From: Paenibacillus sp. FSL H3-0469 | GTDB taxonomy: Bacteria; Bacillota; Bacilli; Paenibacillales; Paenibacillaceae | NCBI RefSeq assembly: GCF_038051945.1 | Contig: NZ_CP150302.1 | Span: 4,960,001-5,024,000, forward strand | Length of the DNA stretch: 64,000 bases | Direction: 5' to 3' | Shown here: positions 24,835-33,187 of the stretch, in pieces | Numbering within the stretch: position 1 is the first letter of the stretch | Layout: each line of letters opens with the position of its first letter | Position numbers and translations under genes: made by a program | Notes under the pieces: generated by a model | Databases searched by the model: none | Seen by the model: only the letters and a program-made list of their open reading frames with translations | What the model was told of the DNA's origin: nothing

Positions 24835-24858
24835 CCTTACCTGCATACCACCTCTTCC

Positions 24859-25908
24859 TCAAACCGGAAGGTGGCCATGCTTCACAGCAGAATTCTCAAT
24901 TTGCAATGTGGAGTGCTGGATGCCGAAATTCTCTTCCACTAATTGAAGTGCCTGCTGCAGCACCTGCTCCGTATTCATCCCGTCTCTGATCAGCAGATGA
25001 CCGCTGAGAGCATCCAGGCCGGAGGTGATGGTCCAGATATGCAGGTCATGCACATCCTGAACCCCTTCAATTTGTAGTAGCGCCTTCTTGACCTCTTCGG
25101 CATTCACGCTAAGCGGAGTTCCTTCCATAAGGATATGGAAGGCCTGCTTGATGACGCCCCAGGCGCTGCGCAGAATCAGCAGGGCGACCAGCACACTGAT
25201 GATAGGATCTGCGACATACCAGGAGAACAGGTTCATGATCAGGCCAGCCGCCAGCGCGCCGACGGAGCCGAGAGCATCACTGATGACATGCAGGTAAGCG
25301 CTGCGGATATTGATATTGTCTTTAGCCCCGCTTTTGCGCATCAGTGACCACGCGCTGACGAGATTGGCCAGCAATCCGACACTGGCAATCAGCATCATCG
25401 TTCCGCTGGCTACCGCCGGAGGGGCGGAGAAGCGCTGGAAAGCTTCATACATAATGAATCCGGCAATGACGAACAGGGTTACCCCGTTGAACAAGGCTGC
25501 CATAATCTCGAACCGGTGGAAGCCGTAGGAGTTCTTGGCGGATGCCGGCTTCACCGCGATAATCATTGCCACAAGACTAAGGGCAAGGGACGCGGTGTCG
25601 CTGAGCATATGCCCCGAGTCAGACAAGAGAGCCAGGCTCCCGGTGAACAGGCCGCCGAAGAATTCAAGGAACATAATGCCGCCGGTGATGATTAAGGCGA
25701 TCAGCAGGCCCTTTTTATTATCCGGTGCGTGGGAATGTGAATGGGAGTGGGAATGTGAATGCCCTTCAGAGTGCGAATGAGCGTGTGAATCGCTGTGCGT
25801 ATGCTCTGCATTCTCATGACCGGCGTGCTCCGATCCACTGCTGTTCGAAGCTGTTACATTCTGATGCTGTCCAGAAGGTATAACGTTGTTCATTTTGGAA
25901 TTGTTCAT
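24859..25908 (-). CDS. czcD: CDF-family zinc/cadmium/cobalt exporter (CzcD-like)
   Basis: A 349-residue cation diffusion facilitator. A His-rich N-terminal tail (HTHSDSHAHSHSEGHSHSHS) is followed by six transmembrane helices and a C-terminal cytoplasmic metal-binding domain with the HDLHIW motif. The metal site SDSGHMLSD lies in helix 2 and ISDALGS in helix 5. The ATG at 25908 is preferred: AGAGG precedes it, while the further ATG at 25935 lies inside the operator palindrome. It is divergent from the P-type ATPase gene and probably derepressed by zinc through the CzrA-like repressor. Confidence 0.93.
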   Translation of the reverse strand: MNNSKMNNVIPSGQHQNVTASNSSGSEHAGHENAEHTHSDSHAHSHSEGHSHSHSHSHSHAPDNKKGLLIALIITGGIMFLEFFGGLFTGSLALLSDSGHMLSDTASLALSLVAMIIAVKPASAKNSYGFHRFEIMAALFNGVTLFVIAGFIMYEAFQRFSAPPAVASGTMMLIASVGLLANLVSAWSLMRKSGAKDNINIRSAYLHVISDALGSVGALAAGLIMNLFSWYVADPIISVLVALLILRSAWGVIKQAFHILMEGTPLSVNAEEVKKALLQIEGVQDVHDLHIWTITSGLDALSGHLLIRDGMNTEQVLQQALQLVEENFGIQHSTLQIENSAVKHGHLPV

Positions 25909-25928
25909 TAGATAGGACCTCTTTTCAG

Positions 25929-25958
25929 TTAACATATGAATGATTGCTCATATGTTAA
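25929..25958. promoter_or_regulatory. CzrA-type operator in front of czcD
   Basis: TTAACATATGA and TCATATGTTAA form a perfect 11-bp inverted repeat with an 8-base spacer, immediately upstream of the exporter start. The left arm recurs with the same spacer at 26070. Confidence 0.82.
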
Positions 25959-26030
25959 TATTATGTCGTCTGCAATTAAATTACAAGCTTTTCTTATTTT
26001 TATTTTGCCACAATCTGTGGGCTGAATGCA

Positions 26031-26060
26031 TTGACACTGTATGTTTCAGGAGAATATAAT
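26031..26060 (+). promoter_or_regulatory. Sigma-A promoter of the P1B ATPase gene
   Basis: TTGACA and TATAAT, both perfect, are separated by 18 bases. The repressor operator lies just after the expected transcription start. Confidence 0.85.
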
Positions 26061-26069
26061 AGGTGTAAG

Positions 26070-26094
26070 TTAACATATGAACAAATACTCATAT
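26070..26094. promoter_or_regulatory. CzrA-type operator in front of the P1B ATPase gene
   Basis: TTAACATATGA, an 8-base spacer and TCATATAT repeat the geometry of the site at 25929-25958, with a weaker right arm. The site begins ten bases after the -10 box, so bound repressor would block initiation. Confidence 0.8.
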
Positions 26095-26122
26095 ATAGGG
26101 ACGATCAAGGGAGATGAGTCAT

Positions 26123-28450
26123 TTGAGTACGGTAGAAGACAATGTGAAGCGGAAATGGGTACTGGATGGGCTGGACTGCGCGAACTGCGCAATGAAAATC
26201 GAGAATAAGGTCAAGAAGATTGAAGGTGTGTCCTCCTGCACCGTCAACTTCGCCACCAAGACCATGACACTGGAGACAACGGCTGCTGCTGCGGATGAGA
26301 TCGCCGGGCAGGCTGAGCAGACGGTAACCAAACTGGAGCCGCATGTGAAGCCGCGGGCGGTTCAAGCTTCGCGGGCTGTTAAGAAGCCCTTGTCTGCGGA
26401 GGGTGCAGCTCAGGTGCGCGGCGTAGCGGTTCAAGGACAGGGCCATGTTCATAACCACGGCGAACCGCACGGTCATGAGCATACCCACGGGGAAGGGCAT
26501 TCCCATGAAGACGGGCACAAGCATTCACATGCTGCTGAGCACAGCCACAGTCATGAGGATTCCCATGGCCACGGACACAGCCACGAGCATGGGGAGGGCG
26601 ATACGCGCCGCATCCTGATGCGGCTGGGCGGCGGTGCCATTCTGGCTGCTGCCGGGATGTTCCTGCCGGTCAGCGGGATCACCGAGCTGCTGATTTTCCT
26701 GGCAGCCTATCTGATTGTCGGCGGTGAGGTTGTCTTCTCCGCTGCCCGGAATATTGTAAGAGGCCAGGTGTTCGATGAGAACTTCCTGATGGCCCTTGCG
26801 ACCATCGGTGCCTTCGCTATCGGCGAATATCCTGAAGGCGTTGCGGTTATGCTCTTCTATCAGGTAGGAGAGCTGTTCCAGGGTATGGCTGTGAACCGTT
26901 CACGCCGTTCGATTACAGCGCTCATGGATATCCGGCCGGAGTTCGCCTATCTGAAGGAAGGCAATAATCTGCGCAAGGTGTCCCCCGAAGAGGTTAGAGT
27001 AGGAGACAGCATCGTGGTTAAGCCCGGCGAGAAGGTTCCGCTGGACGGGATTATTCTTGAGGGCAGCGCGATGATGGATACCTCGGCGCTGACCGGAGAA
27101 TCGGTTCCCCGCTCGACACAGCCGGGAAGCCAGGTGCTGAGCGGATTCATTAACCGCAATGGCGTGATTACCATTGAAGTGACTAAGGACTTCGGCGAAT
27201 CCGCCGTCTCGCAGATTCTGGAGCTGGTGCAGAATGCTACGAATAACAAAGCGAAGACAGAGAACTTCATCACCAAATTCGCCCGTGCCTATACGCCGGT
27301 TGTAGTGATAACAGCGCTGCTGCTGGCAGTGGTTCCGCCGCTGGTGCTGAGCGGAGCCACCTTCTCGGACTGGATCTACCGTGCACTGGTCTTCCTTGTT
27401 ATCTCTTGCCCTTGTGCGCTGGTCGTGTCGATTCCCCTCGGGTTCTTCGGCGGTATTGGGGCCGCGTCCAGAAACGGGATTCTGGTGAAGGGCAGCAACT
27501 ATCTGGAAGCCTTGAATGATGTGAAGATCGTTGTGTTCGATAAGACAGGAACCTTGACCAAAGGCCAGTTCACGGTAACCGGCAATGTTCCGGCGGAAGG
27601 CTTCACAAGGCAGGAGCTGCTGCGGGTAGCGGCTTATGCAGAGAGCCATTCCAGCCATCCGATTGCGGAATCTATCCGTGCAGCCTATGGCGAAGCTATT
27701 CCTGGCGAAGCCATTACCGACTATAACGAAATCTCCGGCCACGGCATCGCCGTTACCGTGGAGGGGAAGGCAGTGCTGGCCGGGAATGCGCGGCTGATGG
27801 AGCGTGAAGGGATTGCCAGTGTAACCCCGCAGGAGTACGGGACGATCGTTCATATTGCGGTAGATAAGCGCTACGCAGGCTATCTCGTCATTGCAGATGA
27901 AGTGAAAGACGATTCCCTTAAGGCCATTCAGGCTCTGAATGCACTGGGAATCCACAAGACGGTTATGCTGACTGGTGACGCTGCTCCGGTAGCCGAGTCT
28001 GTCGGCAGACAGCTGGGCATTCAGGAGATCCATGCAGAGCTGCTGCCGGGAGATAAGGTCGCGGCGATTGAACAGCTGGAGCGGGAAAAGGGGCCGAAGG
28101 AGAAGATCATTTTTGTCGGGGACGGGATTAATGATACTCCGGTGCTGGCCAGAGCGGATGTCGGAATCGCCATGGGCGGACTTGGCTCGGATGCGGCCAT
28201 CGAGGCTGCGGATATTGTAATTATGACGGATGAGCCTTCCAAAATCGCCTCAGCCATCGGCATCGCCAAGCGGACGCGGACCATTGTCTGGCAGAACATT
28301 GCTTTTGCGCTGGGAGTCAAAGCGGTCTTCCTGCTGCTGGGAGCATTCGGGATTGCCACCATGTGGGAGGCCGTATTCTCAGATGTCGGAGTCACTGTAC
28401 TCGCTGTACTGAACAGTATGCGCGCCTTACAGCCGCCGAAGCCGGTATAA
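26123..28450 (+). CDS. cadA: Heavy-metal P1B-type ATPase (Zn/Cd exporter, CadA/ZosA-like)
   Basis: About 775 residues. An N-terminal HMA domain has the metal motif CANC (C19, C22) and is followed by a long His-rich linker. The P-type core has the intramembrane CPC motif in SCPCALV, the phosphorylation motif DKTGT at D473 and the GDGINDTP hinge; a late DVGVTVLAVLNSMRAL helix matches Zn/Cd/Pb pumps. The start may be TTG at 26123, which has AAGGGAG at good distance; the ATG at 26114 is too close to that site. It exports zinc or cadmium from the cytoplasm and is controlled by the operator at 26070. Confidence 0.93.
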   Translation: MSTVEDNVKRKWVLDGLDCANCAMKIENKVKKIEGVSSCTVNFATKTMTLETTAAAADEIAGQAEQTVTKLEPHVKPRAVQASRAVKKPLSAEGAAQVRGVAVQGQGHVHNHGEPHGHEHTHGEGHSHEDGHKHSHAAEHSHSHEDSHGHGHSHEHGEGDTRRILMRLGGGAILAAAGMFLPVSGITELLIFLAAYLIVGGEVVFSAARNIVRGQVFDENFLMALATIGAFAIGEYPEGVAVMLFYQVGELFQGMAVNRSRRSITALMDIRPEFAYLKEGNNLRKVSPEEVRVGDSIVVKPGEKVPLDGIILEGSAMMDTSALTGESVPRSTQPGSQVLSGFINRNGVITIEVTKDFGESAVSQILELVQNATNNKAKTENFITKFARAYTPVVVITALLLAVVPPLVLSGATFSDWIYRALVFLVISCPCALVVSIPLGFFGGIGAASRNGILVKGSNYLEALNDVKIVVFDKTGTLTKGQFTVTGNVPAEGFTRQELLRVAAYAESHSSHPIAESIRAAYGEAIPGEAITDYNEISGHGIAVTVEGKAVLAGNARLMEREGIASVTPQEYGTIVHIAVDKRYAGYLVIADEVKDDSLKAIQALNALGIHKTVMLTGDAAPVAESVGRQLGIQEIHAELLPGDKVAAIEQLEREKGPKEKIIFVGDGINDTPVLARADVGIAMGGLGSDAAIEAADIVIMTDEPSKIASAIGIAKRTRTIVWQNIAFALGVKAVFLLLGAFGIATMWEAVFSDVGVTVLAVLNSMRALQPPKPV

Positions 28451-28490
28451 TCTTGTGATAGGAATCGATAATGAAATAATTATGAAAAGT

Positions 28491-28538
28491 ATAAGCCTTA
28501 ATGATCCTAATTTTTGGGTCTTAAGGCTTATTTTTATT
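28491..28538 (+). terminator. Terminator of the P1B ATPase gene
   Basis: ATAAGCCTTAATGATCC pairs with GGGTCTTAAGGCTTAT with one bulge, followed by TTTTATT. Confidence 0.82.
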
Positions 28539-28566
28539 GCATGTATTATGCTTTTTGTCTATTTAT

Positions 28567-28574
28567 GCCGATAT
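28567..28574 (+). promoter_or_regulatory. Sigma-D-like -10 box upstream of the chemoreceptor
   Basis: GCCGATAT is an exact match to the Bacillus sigma-D (flagellar) -10 element and sits about 60 bases before the chemoreceptor start. A TAAA -35 element at the expected distance is not clear. Confidence 0.5.
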
Positions 28575-28632
28575 ATCAATATATATTTACAGCATATGGA
28601 AGACCACAATGGGTTTCTAGGGGGATTTTGCG

Positions 28633-30660
28633 GTGAATGAGGCAAGTGTACGGTCAAAATTGAAAATGAATGCAAAGAATGGAAAATCATTATCTCTGCA
28701 AAGCAAGTATTCGCTTGTTATTTTGGCAATTGCTATTGTACCTCTGCTTGGTGTCACGATTTTTTTCATGCAGTACTTCGGGGGTGTAACCAGAGACGAC
28801 AGTGAAGAGCTCGCCCAGAATATTCTGGAGATGAATACCACACGGATCGTAGAGTGGCTGGATACGCGGACGTCTGCGGTTCAGGAGCTGATTGCGCAGC
28901 ATCCTGAATTCGATACCGCAAGACCGGATACTATTTTTCCTGTGGTCAAGGTACTCGAAGAGAGCGATACTCAGTCTGAAGGCTACAGCGTCATTAACAA
29001 GCAAGGCATTCTGGCCAATTCCCTTAAGCTTACGGCGGATGTAGGGCAATCGGCATATTTCCTGCAGGCGAAGGAGAGTCTTGCTCCGGCGGTAGCGGAG
29101 ATGTCTTATCTGGAACAGCTCAGCAAATATATTATCCCGGTATTCGTTCCGGTTGTGGACAAGGACAAGCAGTTTGGCGGCGGTATCGCCTTCTCGGTGA
29201 CACCGGACATTCTGATGGAAATGGGCAAAAATATCCACGTGGGCGATACCGGCTACGGATACGTAATCTCGGGCAAGGGGGATTATTACGCCTACTCCGA
29301 GACCGAGCGGATCGGCAAGAATATCGCAGATTACGCGAAGACAACAGAGATGAAGCAGGCTGTAGAGCATATTCTCGGCAAGGAAGCAGGCTCGGAGGCC
29401 TATAAGGGAGAGGACGGCAAACAGGTGATTACCTATTTCCGTACCGTCCCGGGCACAGACTGGAAGCTGCTGATTACGGTTCCCAAAAGCGAGATTACCG
29501 CCAAAGTCACCTCAGCCCAGCGGATATCCATATTGTTCATTGTAATCATCATACTGGCGGTCATTGCCTTGGCCTTGTATCTGACCCGTCTGATTGTGAA
29601 GCCGATTGTGGCGATCTCCGGGGTGATGAAGAAAGTAGCGGACGGCCATCTCAGCGAGCGGGTGACCGTGCGCTCGGGTGATGAGATCGGCCAGATGAGC
29701 CAGAGCATTAATGATATGATCGGATCATTGTCCGGCATTGTAGGCAAAATCGATGCCACTGTAGCGCAGGTTGCTGTCTCGGCAGAAAGCGTACTGAATT
29801 ACGCCAGTCAGACCTCGAATACGTCAGCGGAGATTGAGACTGTCGTCCAGGAAGTCGCTCAGGGAATGAGAGAGCAGTTCAAGGGCTCGGAGCAGGCGGC
29901 CAGAGCTACGGAGGAGATGGCGATCGGGCTGCAGCGGATTGCGGAATCCTCCGTCAATGTGTCCGACCAGGCAGAGACGGTCAGCACCGAGGTCGAGAAT
30001 GGCTATGTGGAGATTCAATCCACGCTTAAGCAGATGACTGTCATTAGCGGCGCTGCGGAGGAGACTTCGGCTCTGATCAGCAATCTGAGCGGACAATCCG
30101 AACAGATTGGGCAGATTGTTGATGTAATCTCGGAAATCTCCAATCAGACGGGGCTGTTATCCCTCAATGCGTCGATTGAAGCGGCGAGAGCAGGCGAGCA
30201 CGGGCGCGGGTTCGGCGTGGTGGCGAATGAAGTGAAGAAGCTGGCGGAGCGCACGAACAGTGCCATTGTGAACATTGTGGAGCTGATCCGTCAGATTCAG
30301 GAATCGACCAGAGCGGCCGAGGTCTCTATGGAGAAGAGCATTGCTGAGATCGGAGACGGGATGGGGAAAATGCAGAACGTAGGCACCTCCTTCGACCATA
30401 TCCGTTCGTCCATCCGTGAGGTATCGGTTCAGATCCAGGACGTTTCTGCCGTTAATGAGCAGATGTCCGCCGGGACAGAGGAGATTACAGCCTCTATCTC
30501 CGATATGCTGATTATTGCCAGAGATTCTGCCGAGAGCGCCGAGATGGTGGCGGAGGCTTCTACCGAGCAGCGGAATCTGATGGGCCAGGTCGTCACCTCA
30601 GCCGAATCCCTCAACCAGTTAATGAGCGAATTGCGGAGCGAGATCGAGAAGTTTCAATAA
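28633..30660 (+). CDS. Methyl-accepting chemotaxis protein (dCache type)
   Basis: A 675-residue transducer. The first transmembrane helix is at about residues 25-45 (YSLVILAIAIVPLLGVTIFF), followed by a double-Cache extracellular sensor (GYGYVISGKGDYYAYSETE) to about 290, a second helix near 300, a HAMP domain and the long signalling coiled coil. The highly conserved hairpin tip is present: NQTGLLSLNASIEAARAGEH followed by GRGFGVVANEVKKLAERT. The start is GTG at 28633 with GGGGG upstream. It should relay small-molecule signals to CheA at the cell pole; the ligand is unknown. Confidence 0.93.
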   Translation: MNEASVRSKLKMNAKNGKSLSLQSKYSLVILAIAIVPLLGVTIFFMQYFGGVTRDDSEELAQNILEMNTTRIVEWLDTRTSAVQELIAQHPEFDTARPDTIFPVVKVLEESDTQSEGYSVINKQGILANSLKLTADVGQSAYFLQAKESLAPAVAEMSYLEQLSKYIIPVFVPVVDKDKQFGGGIAFSVTPDILMEMGKNIHVGDTGYGYVISGKGDYYAYSETERIGKNIADYAKTTEMKQAVEHILGKEAGSEAYKGEDGKQVITYFRTVPGTDWKLLITVPKSEITAKVTSAQRISILFIVIIILAVIALALYLTRLIVKPIVAISGVMKKVADGHLSERVTVRSGDEIGQMSQSINDMIGSLSGIVGKIDATVAQVAVSAESVLNYASQTSNTSAEIETVVQEVAQGMREQFKGSEQAARATEEMAIGLQRIAESSVNVSDQAETVSTEVENGYVEIQSTLKQMTVISGAAEETSALISNLSGQSEQIGQIVDVISEISNQTGLLSLNASIEAARAGEHGRGFGVVANEVKKLAERTNSAIVNIVELIRQIQESTRAAEVSMEKSIAEIGDGMGKMQNVGTSFDHIRSSIREVSVQIQDVSAVNEQMSAGTEEITASISDMLIIARDSAESAEMVAEASTEQRNLMGQVVTSAESLNQLMSELRSEIEKFQ

Positions 30661-30679
30661 TATCGGTTAAAATTATCGC

Positions 30680-30727
30680 AAACACCCCTCAGCCGCACAG
30701 GTTACTGTGTGAAGCAGAGGGGTGTTT
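30680..30727. terminator. Bidirectional terminator between chemoreceptor and ldh
   Basis: AAACACCCCTC pairs with GAGGGGTGTTT around an inner CACAG/CTGTG stem, and T/A runs flank both sides of the convergent gene ends. Confidence 0.85.
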
Positions 30728-30751
30728 GCTGTATAGGCTGTGCTGTTAAGC

Positions 30752-31714
30752 TTAGTGCTGCTCCTCCAGCGTGAGGCTATCAATTCCCGCGCGGATGATG
30801 CTGCAGGAGGCGGTGAATTTGGCCATCTCCGTATCGCTGAGATTCAGCTCCAATAGTTCCTGAATGCCGTTGCTGCTAATAATGGCCGGCACTCCGGCAC
30901 ATACGCCGCTTTGTCCGTATTCCCCGTCCAGGATGGCGGAGACGGCGATGATTTTGTGCTCGTCATTCAGAATGGAGCGGGTGATATAGGCGAGCGCGCT
31001 GCCGATTCCGAAGTGAGTTGAGCCCTTGCGTGTAAAAATCTCCCAGCCGGCATCCTTCGTCTTGCGGGCGATATCCTCGAGGTCCAGGCTGCTGAAGCGC
31101 TCGCGGTGCTGCTCCATAATCTGCAGAATCGGCTTGCCGCCGATGGTTACATGGGACCAGGCCACAAACTGCGACTCTCCGTGCTCGCCAAGGGCGTAAC
31201 CGTTGACGCTGCGCGGATCGATCGTGAACACCTCCGACAGCAGTGTCTTCAGCCGGGAAGAGTCAATGGAGGTGCCTGTGCCGATCACCCGGTGCCGCGG
31301 CAGGCCGGAGACCTGCCAGACCATATAAGTCACAATATCTACAGGGTTCGCAGCGACGACGAAGATACCATCGAAGCCGCCTGCCATAATCTCGGTGATG
31401 ATCTCCCGGGTAATTGCAGCAGCGGCATCCAGTACATCCAGCCGGGTCTGCCCCGGCTTGGGATTGGCGCCTGCCGTCAGAATGACGACATCCATCCCCG
31501 CACAGTCGCTTGCGGTGCCGGCATAGACCTTGGTGCGTGTTCCGGTGAAGTCCATGCAGTGCGAGAGATCAAGCGCTTGTGCCATGGCGCGGTCGTAGGT
31601 GCGGTCGATCATCATGATCTCATCGCATACGGCTTGATTCACCATGGAATAGGCAACGCTTGAGCCGACCATGCCGGAGCCGACGATTGCTACTTTTCTC
31701 GATTTACTTTTCAA
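30752..31714 (-). CDS. ldh: L-lactate dehydrogenase
   Basis: About 320 residues. It converts pyruvate and NADH to L-lactate. The Rossmann motif GSGMVGSS follows the N terminus; NPVDIVTYMVW, the substrate-binding region GTGTSIDSSRLK and the catalytic histidine in GEHGESQFV are all intact. The start is uncertain: TTG at 31714 gives LKSKSRKVAIVG, close to the usual N terminus, while GTG at 31729 would add five residues. The gene is monocistronic. Malate dehydrogenase is unlikely given the typical LDH substrate loop. Confidence 0.9.
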   Translation of the reverse strand: MKSKSRKVAIVGSGMVGSSVAYSMVNQAVCDEIMMIDRTYDRAMAQALDLSHCMDFTGTRTKVYAGTASDCAGMDVVILTAGANPKPGQTRLDVLDAAAAITREIITEIMAGGFDGIFVVAANPVDIVTYMVWQVSGLPRHRVIGTGTSIDSSRLKTLLSEVFTIDPRSVNGYALGEHGESQFVAWSHVTIGGKPILQIMEQHRERFSSLDLEDIARKTKDAGWEIFTRKGSTHFGIGSALAYITRSILNDEHKIIAVSAILDGEYGQSGVCAGVPAIISSNGIQELLELNLSDTEMAKFTASCSIIRAGIDSLTLEEQH

Positions 31715-31906
31715 TTGCCCCGTCCCCACTCTCTACAAGTATGGTACTATTCTAACCGATCTCATCGCAAGTTACCTGACATAGCACCGAAAATGCCCGC
31801 TGCCCCCGTCCGTTATTTAGCCACAATTCACATGGAAGGTAAGAGTATCAGGGTTCTTATGAACTATAATATGCAGCTGATGGGCATTTGGGAAGGCAGA
31901 AGGAAA

Positions 31907-31961
31907 GGGTGTCCCCGGCAGTCATCCCTAAGGCTGCCGGGGACACCCCCCCTTTTTTTTA
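31907..31961. terminator. Very strong hairpin terminator without an obvious plus-strand gene
   Basis: A perfect 15-bp stem (GGGTGTCCCCGGCAG and its inverse) is followed on the plus strand by CCCC and T8. On the minus strand the exit is less T-rich (TTTCCTT), though it could serve the CcdC-like gene that ends at 31993. A TATAAT at 31865-31870 would start a plus-strand RNA of about 85 bases ending here. Confidence 0.75.
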
Positions 31962-31992
31962 CATGAAATCAATGTCTTAACCCTCTTCGCGC

Positions 31993-32499
31993 CTAGACCC
32001 GGGGCTGCGGAATCTGCGGCTCGGCAGGCAACATTCCGGTATAGTGCTTATACATGAACAGTCTCCAGTGGAGGATCATGCCGAAGGCCAGAATGAAGAA
32101 TAATCCGCCGGACTGCGGAACGGATACATACCGGTTGATGAACTCATGGAGCAGGGTGCGGACCAGCAGCAGTCCAAGCAGAATGAACGCGAAGCTCTTG
32201 GAGCGCTGGGCATAGATCAGCCCTTCACGTTCTTCGAACCGCGTACTGCGGATTAGCGGATAGGCAAAAATAAACCAGCCGACCAGGAAAGCCGCGGCCG
32301 CCCACCACCAGGGGAAGCGCACTTCCGGTACTACGAACATGGCGAAGCCGGTGGACATGCCAAGCGGCGGAATCCATATTTTGCGGATGGTTACCGGGCG
32401 GGCACTGGCCTTCATGCGGATGAAAATCACCATCAGCGCCATGAATACGGCCCCCAGCGTGGAGCCCACATGCAGAAGTGAGGGGTTGATGTTACCCAT
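31993..32499 (-). CDS. CcdC-family (DUF1453) membrane protein
   Basis: A 168-residue protein with about five transmembrane helices. The conserved core FIRMKASARPVTIRKIWIPP followed by LGMSTGF identifies the CcdC/DUF1453 family, named from a gene near the Bacillus cytochrome c maturation locus whose exact role is unclear. The ATG is preceded by AGAGGA. No cytochrome biogenesis genes are adjacent, so the functional link is not supported by context. Confidence 0.78.
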   Translation of the reverse strand: MGNINPSLLHVGSTLGAVFMALMVIFIRMKASARPVTIRKIWIPPLGMSTGFAMFVVPEVRFPWWWAAAAFLVGWFIFAYPLIRSTRFEEREGLIYAQRSKSFAFILLGLLLVRTLLHEFINRYVSVPQSGGLFFILAFGMILHWRLFMYKHYTGMLPAEPQIPQPRV

Positions 32500-32668
32500 A
32501 ATTCACTGTCCTCTCTGTGATTTCGGTCACTATTGTCTTCATTATAGCAGATAATGAACGGATTTCAGAATGAGATACACACAGCAAACCCGCCTGGGAT
32601 CTAACCCCCGGCGGGTCTGCTTGCTAAGTATAGTTCAGCAGCTTCATCAAAGAATGCTGCCATAGAGC

Positions 32669-32929
32669 TTAAGAACGGCTACGTCCGCCAACCGAACGCA
32701 GAATCAGGCTTACGATAAAGATCAGAACCACGGCACCGATCAATGAAGGGAAGACATAGTAGTCGCTGACCTTAGGTCCCCAGCTTCCCAGCAGCATGCC
32801 GCCCAGCCATGAACCGAGAATACCAGCGATAATGTTGCCAATAACTCCGCCCGGAATGTCCCGACCCATAATCAACCCGGCCAGCCAACCAATTACGCCA
32901 CCAACAATCAACATCCATAGTAAACTCAT
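32669..32929 (-). CDS. GlsB/YeaQ/YmgE-family small membrane stress protein
   Basis: An 86-residue protein with about three glycine-rich transmembrane helices, beginning MSLLWMLIVGGVIGWLAGLI and carrying GRDIPGGVIGNIIAGILGSW, the family signature. Such proteins are common in general stress regulons, but their biochemical role is unknown. AAAGGAG lies upstream of the ATG. A GTTTAA/GGTTAA pair with 13-base spacing upstream resembles a sigma-B-type promoter. Confidence 0.88.
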   Translation of the reverse strand: MSLLWMLIVGGVIGWLAGLIMGRDIPGGVIGNIIAGILGSWLGGMLLGSWGPKVSDYYVFPSLIGAVVLIFIVSLILRSVGGRSRS

Positions 32930-32973
32930 TTACTTTCAGCTCCTTTTGTGTTTGTTGTCTTCGATGGTTACTA

Positions 32974-32998
32974 TTAACCTCATGCTCAGCGTTTAAAC
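32974..32998 (-). promoter_or_regulatory. Sigma-B-like promoter of the small stress protein
   Basis: On the minus strand GTTTAA is followed after 13 bases by GGTTAA, close to the sigma-B pattern GTTTAA-N12-14-GGGTAT. It lies about 45 bases before the start codon. The gene family fits general stress control. Confidence 0.45.
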
Positions 32999-33187
32999 CA
33001 GTGTTAAATTTTGCCGGCACACATTTATTTAGTATTCCAGTCTGTCCAATTTTATGCTGTTTAACCCTGATAAGGTTGCGGGTACATAAAGATGTTATAG
33101 TGAATTAATGGATGGCCCGCTGAGTAAGAATAGGGCTGTACAGGTTATATAAGATTATATACTTTATAATAAAAAGGAGCCGCAGCC

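Noticed and set aside
24553..24846. Overlapping ORFs in the 24.6-kb array
   Set aside because: They are frame readings of tandem repeats (for example CCFPHTFG) without a start signal.
28455..28640. 61-residue hydrophobic ORF before the chemoreceptor
   Set aside because: It runs through the terminator of the ATPase gene and the sigma-D-like box; no ribosome site.
31715..31966. 83-residue plus-strand ORF before the strong terminator
   Set aside because: No ribosome site and no recognisable sequence; a short non-coding RNA is the better explanation for the terminator.
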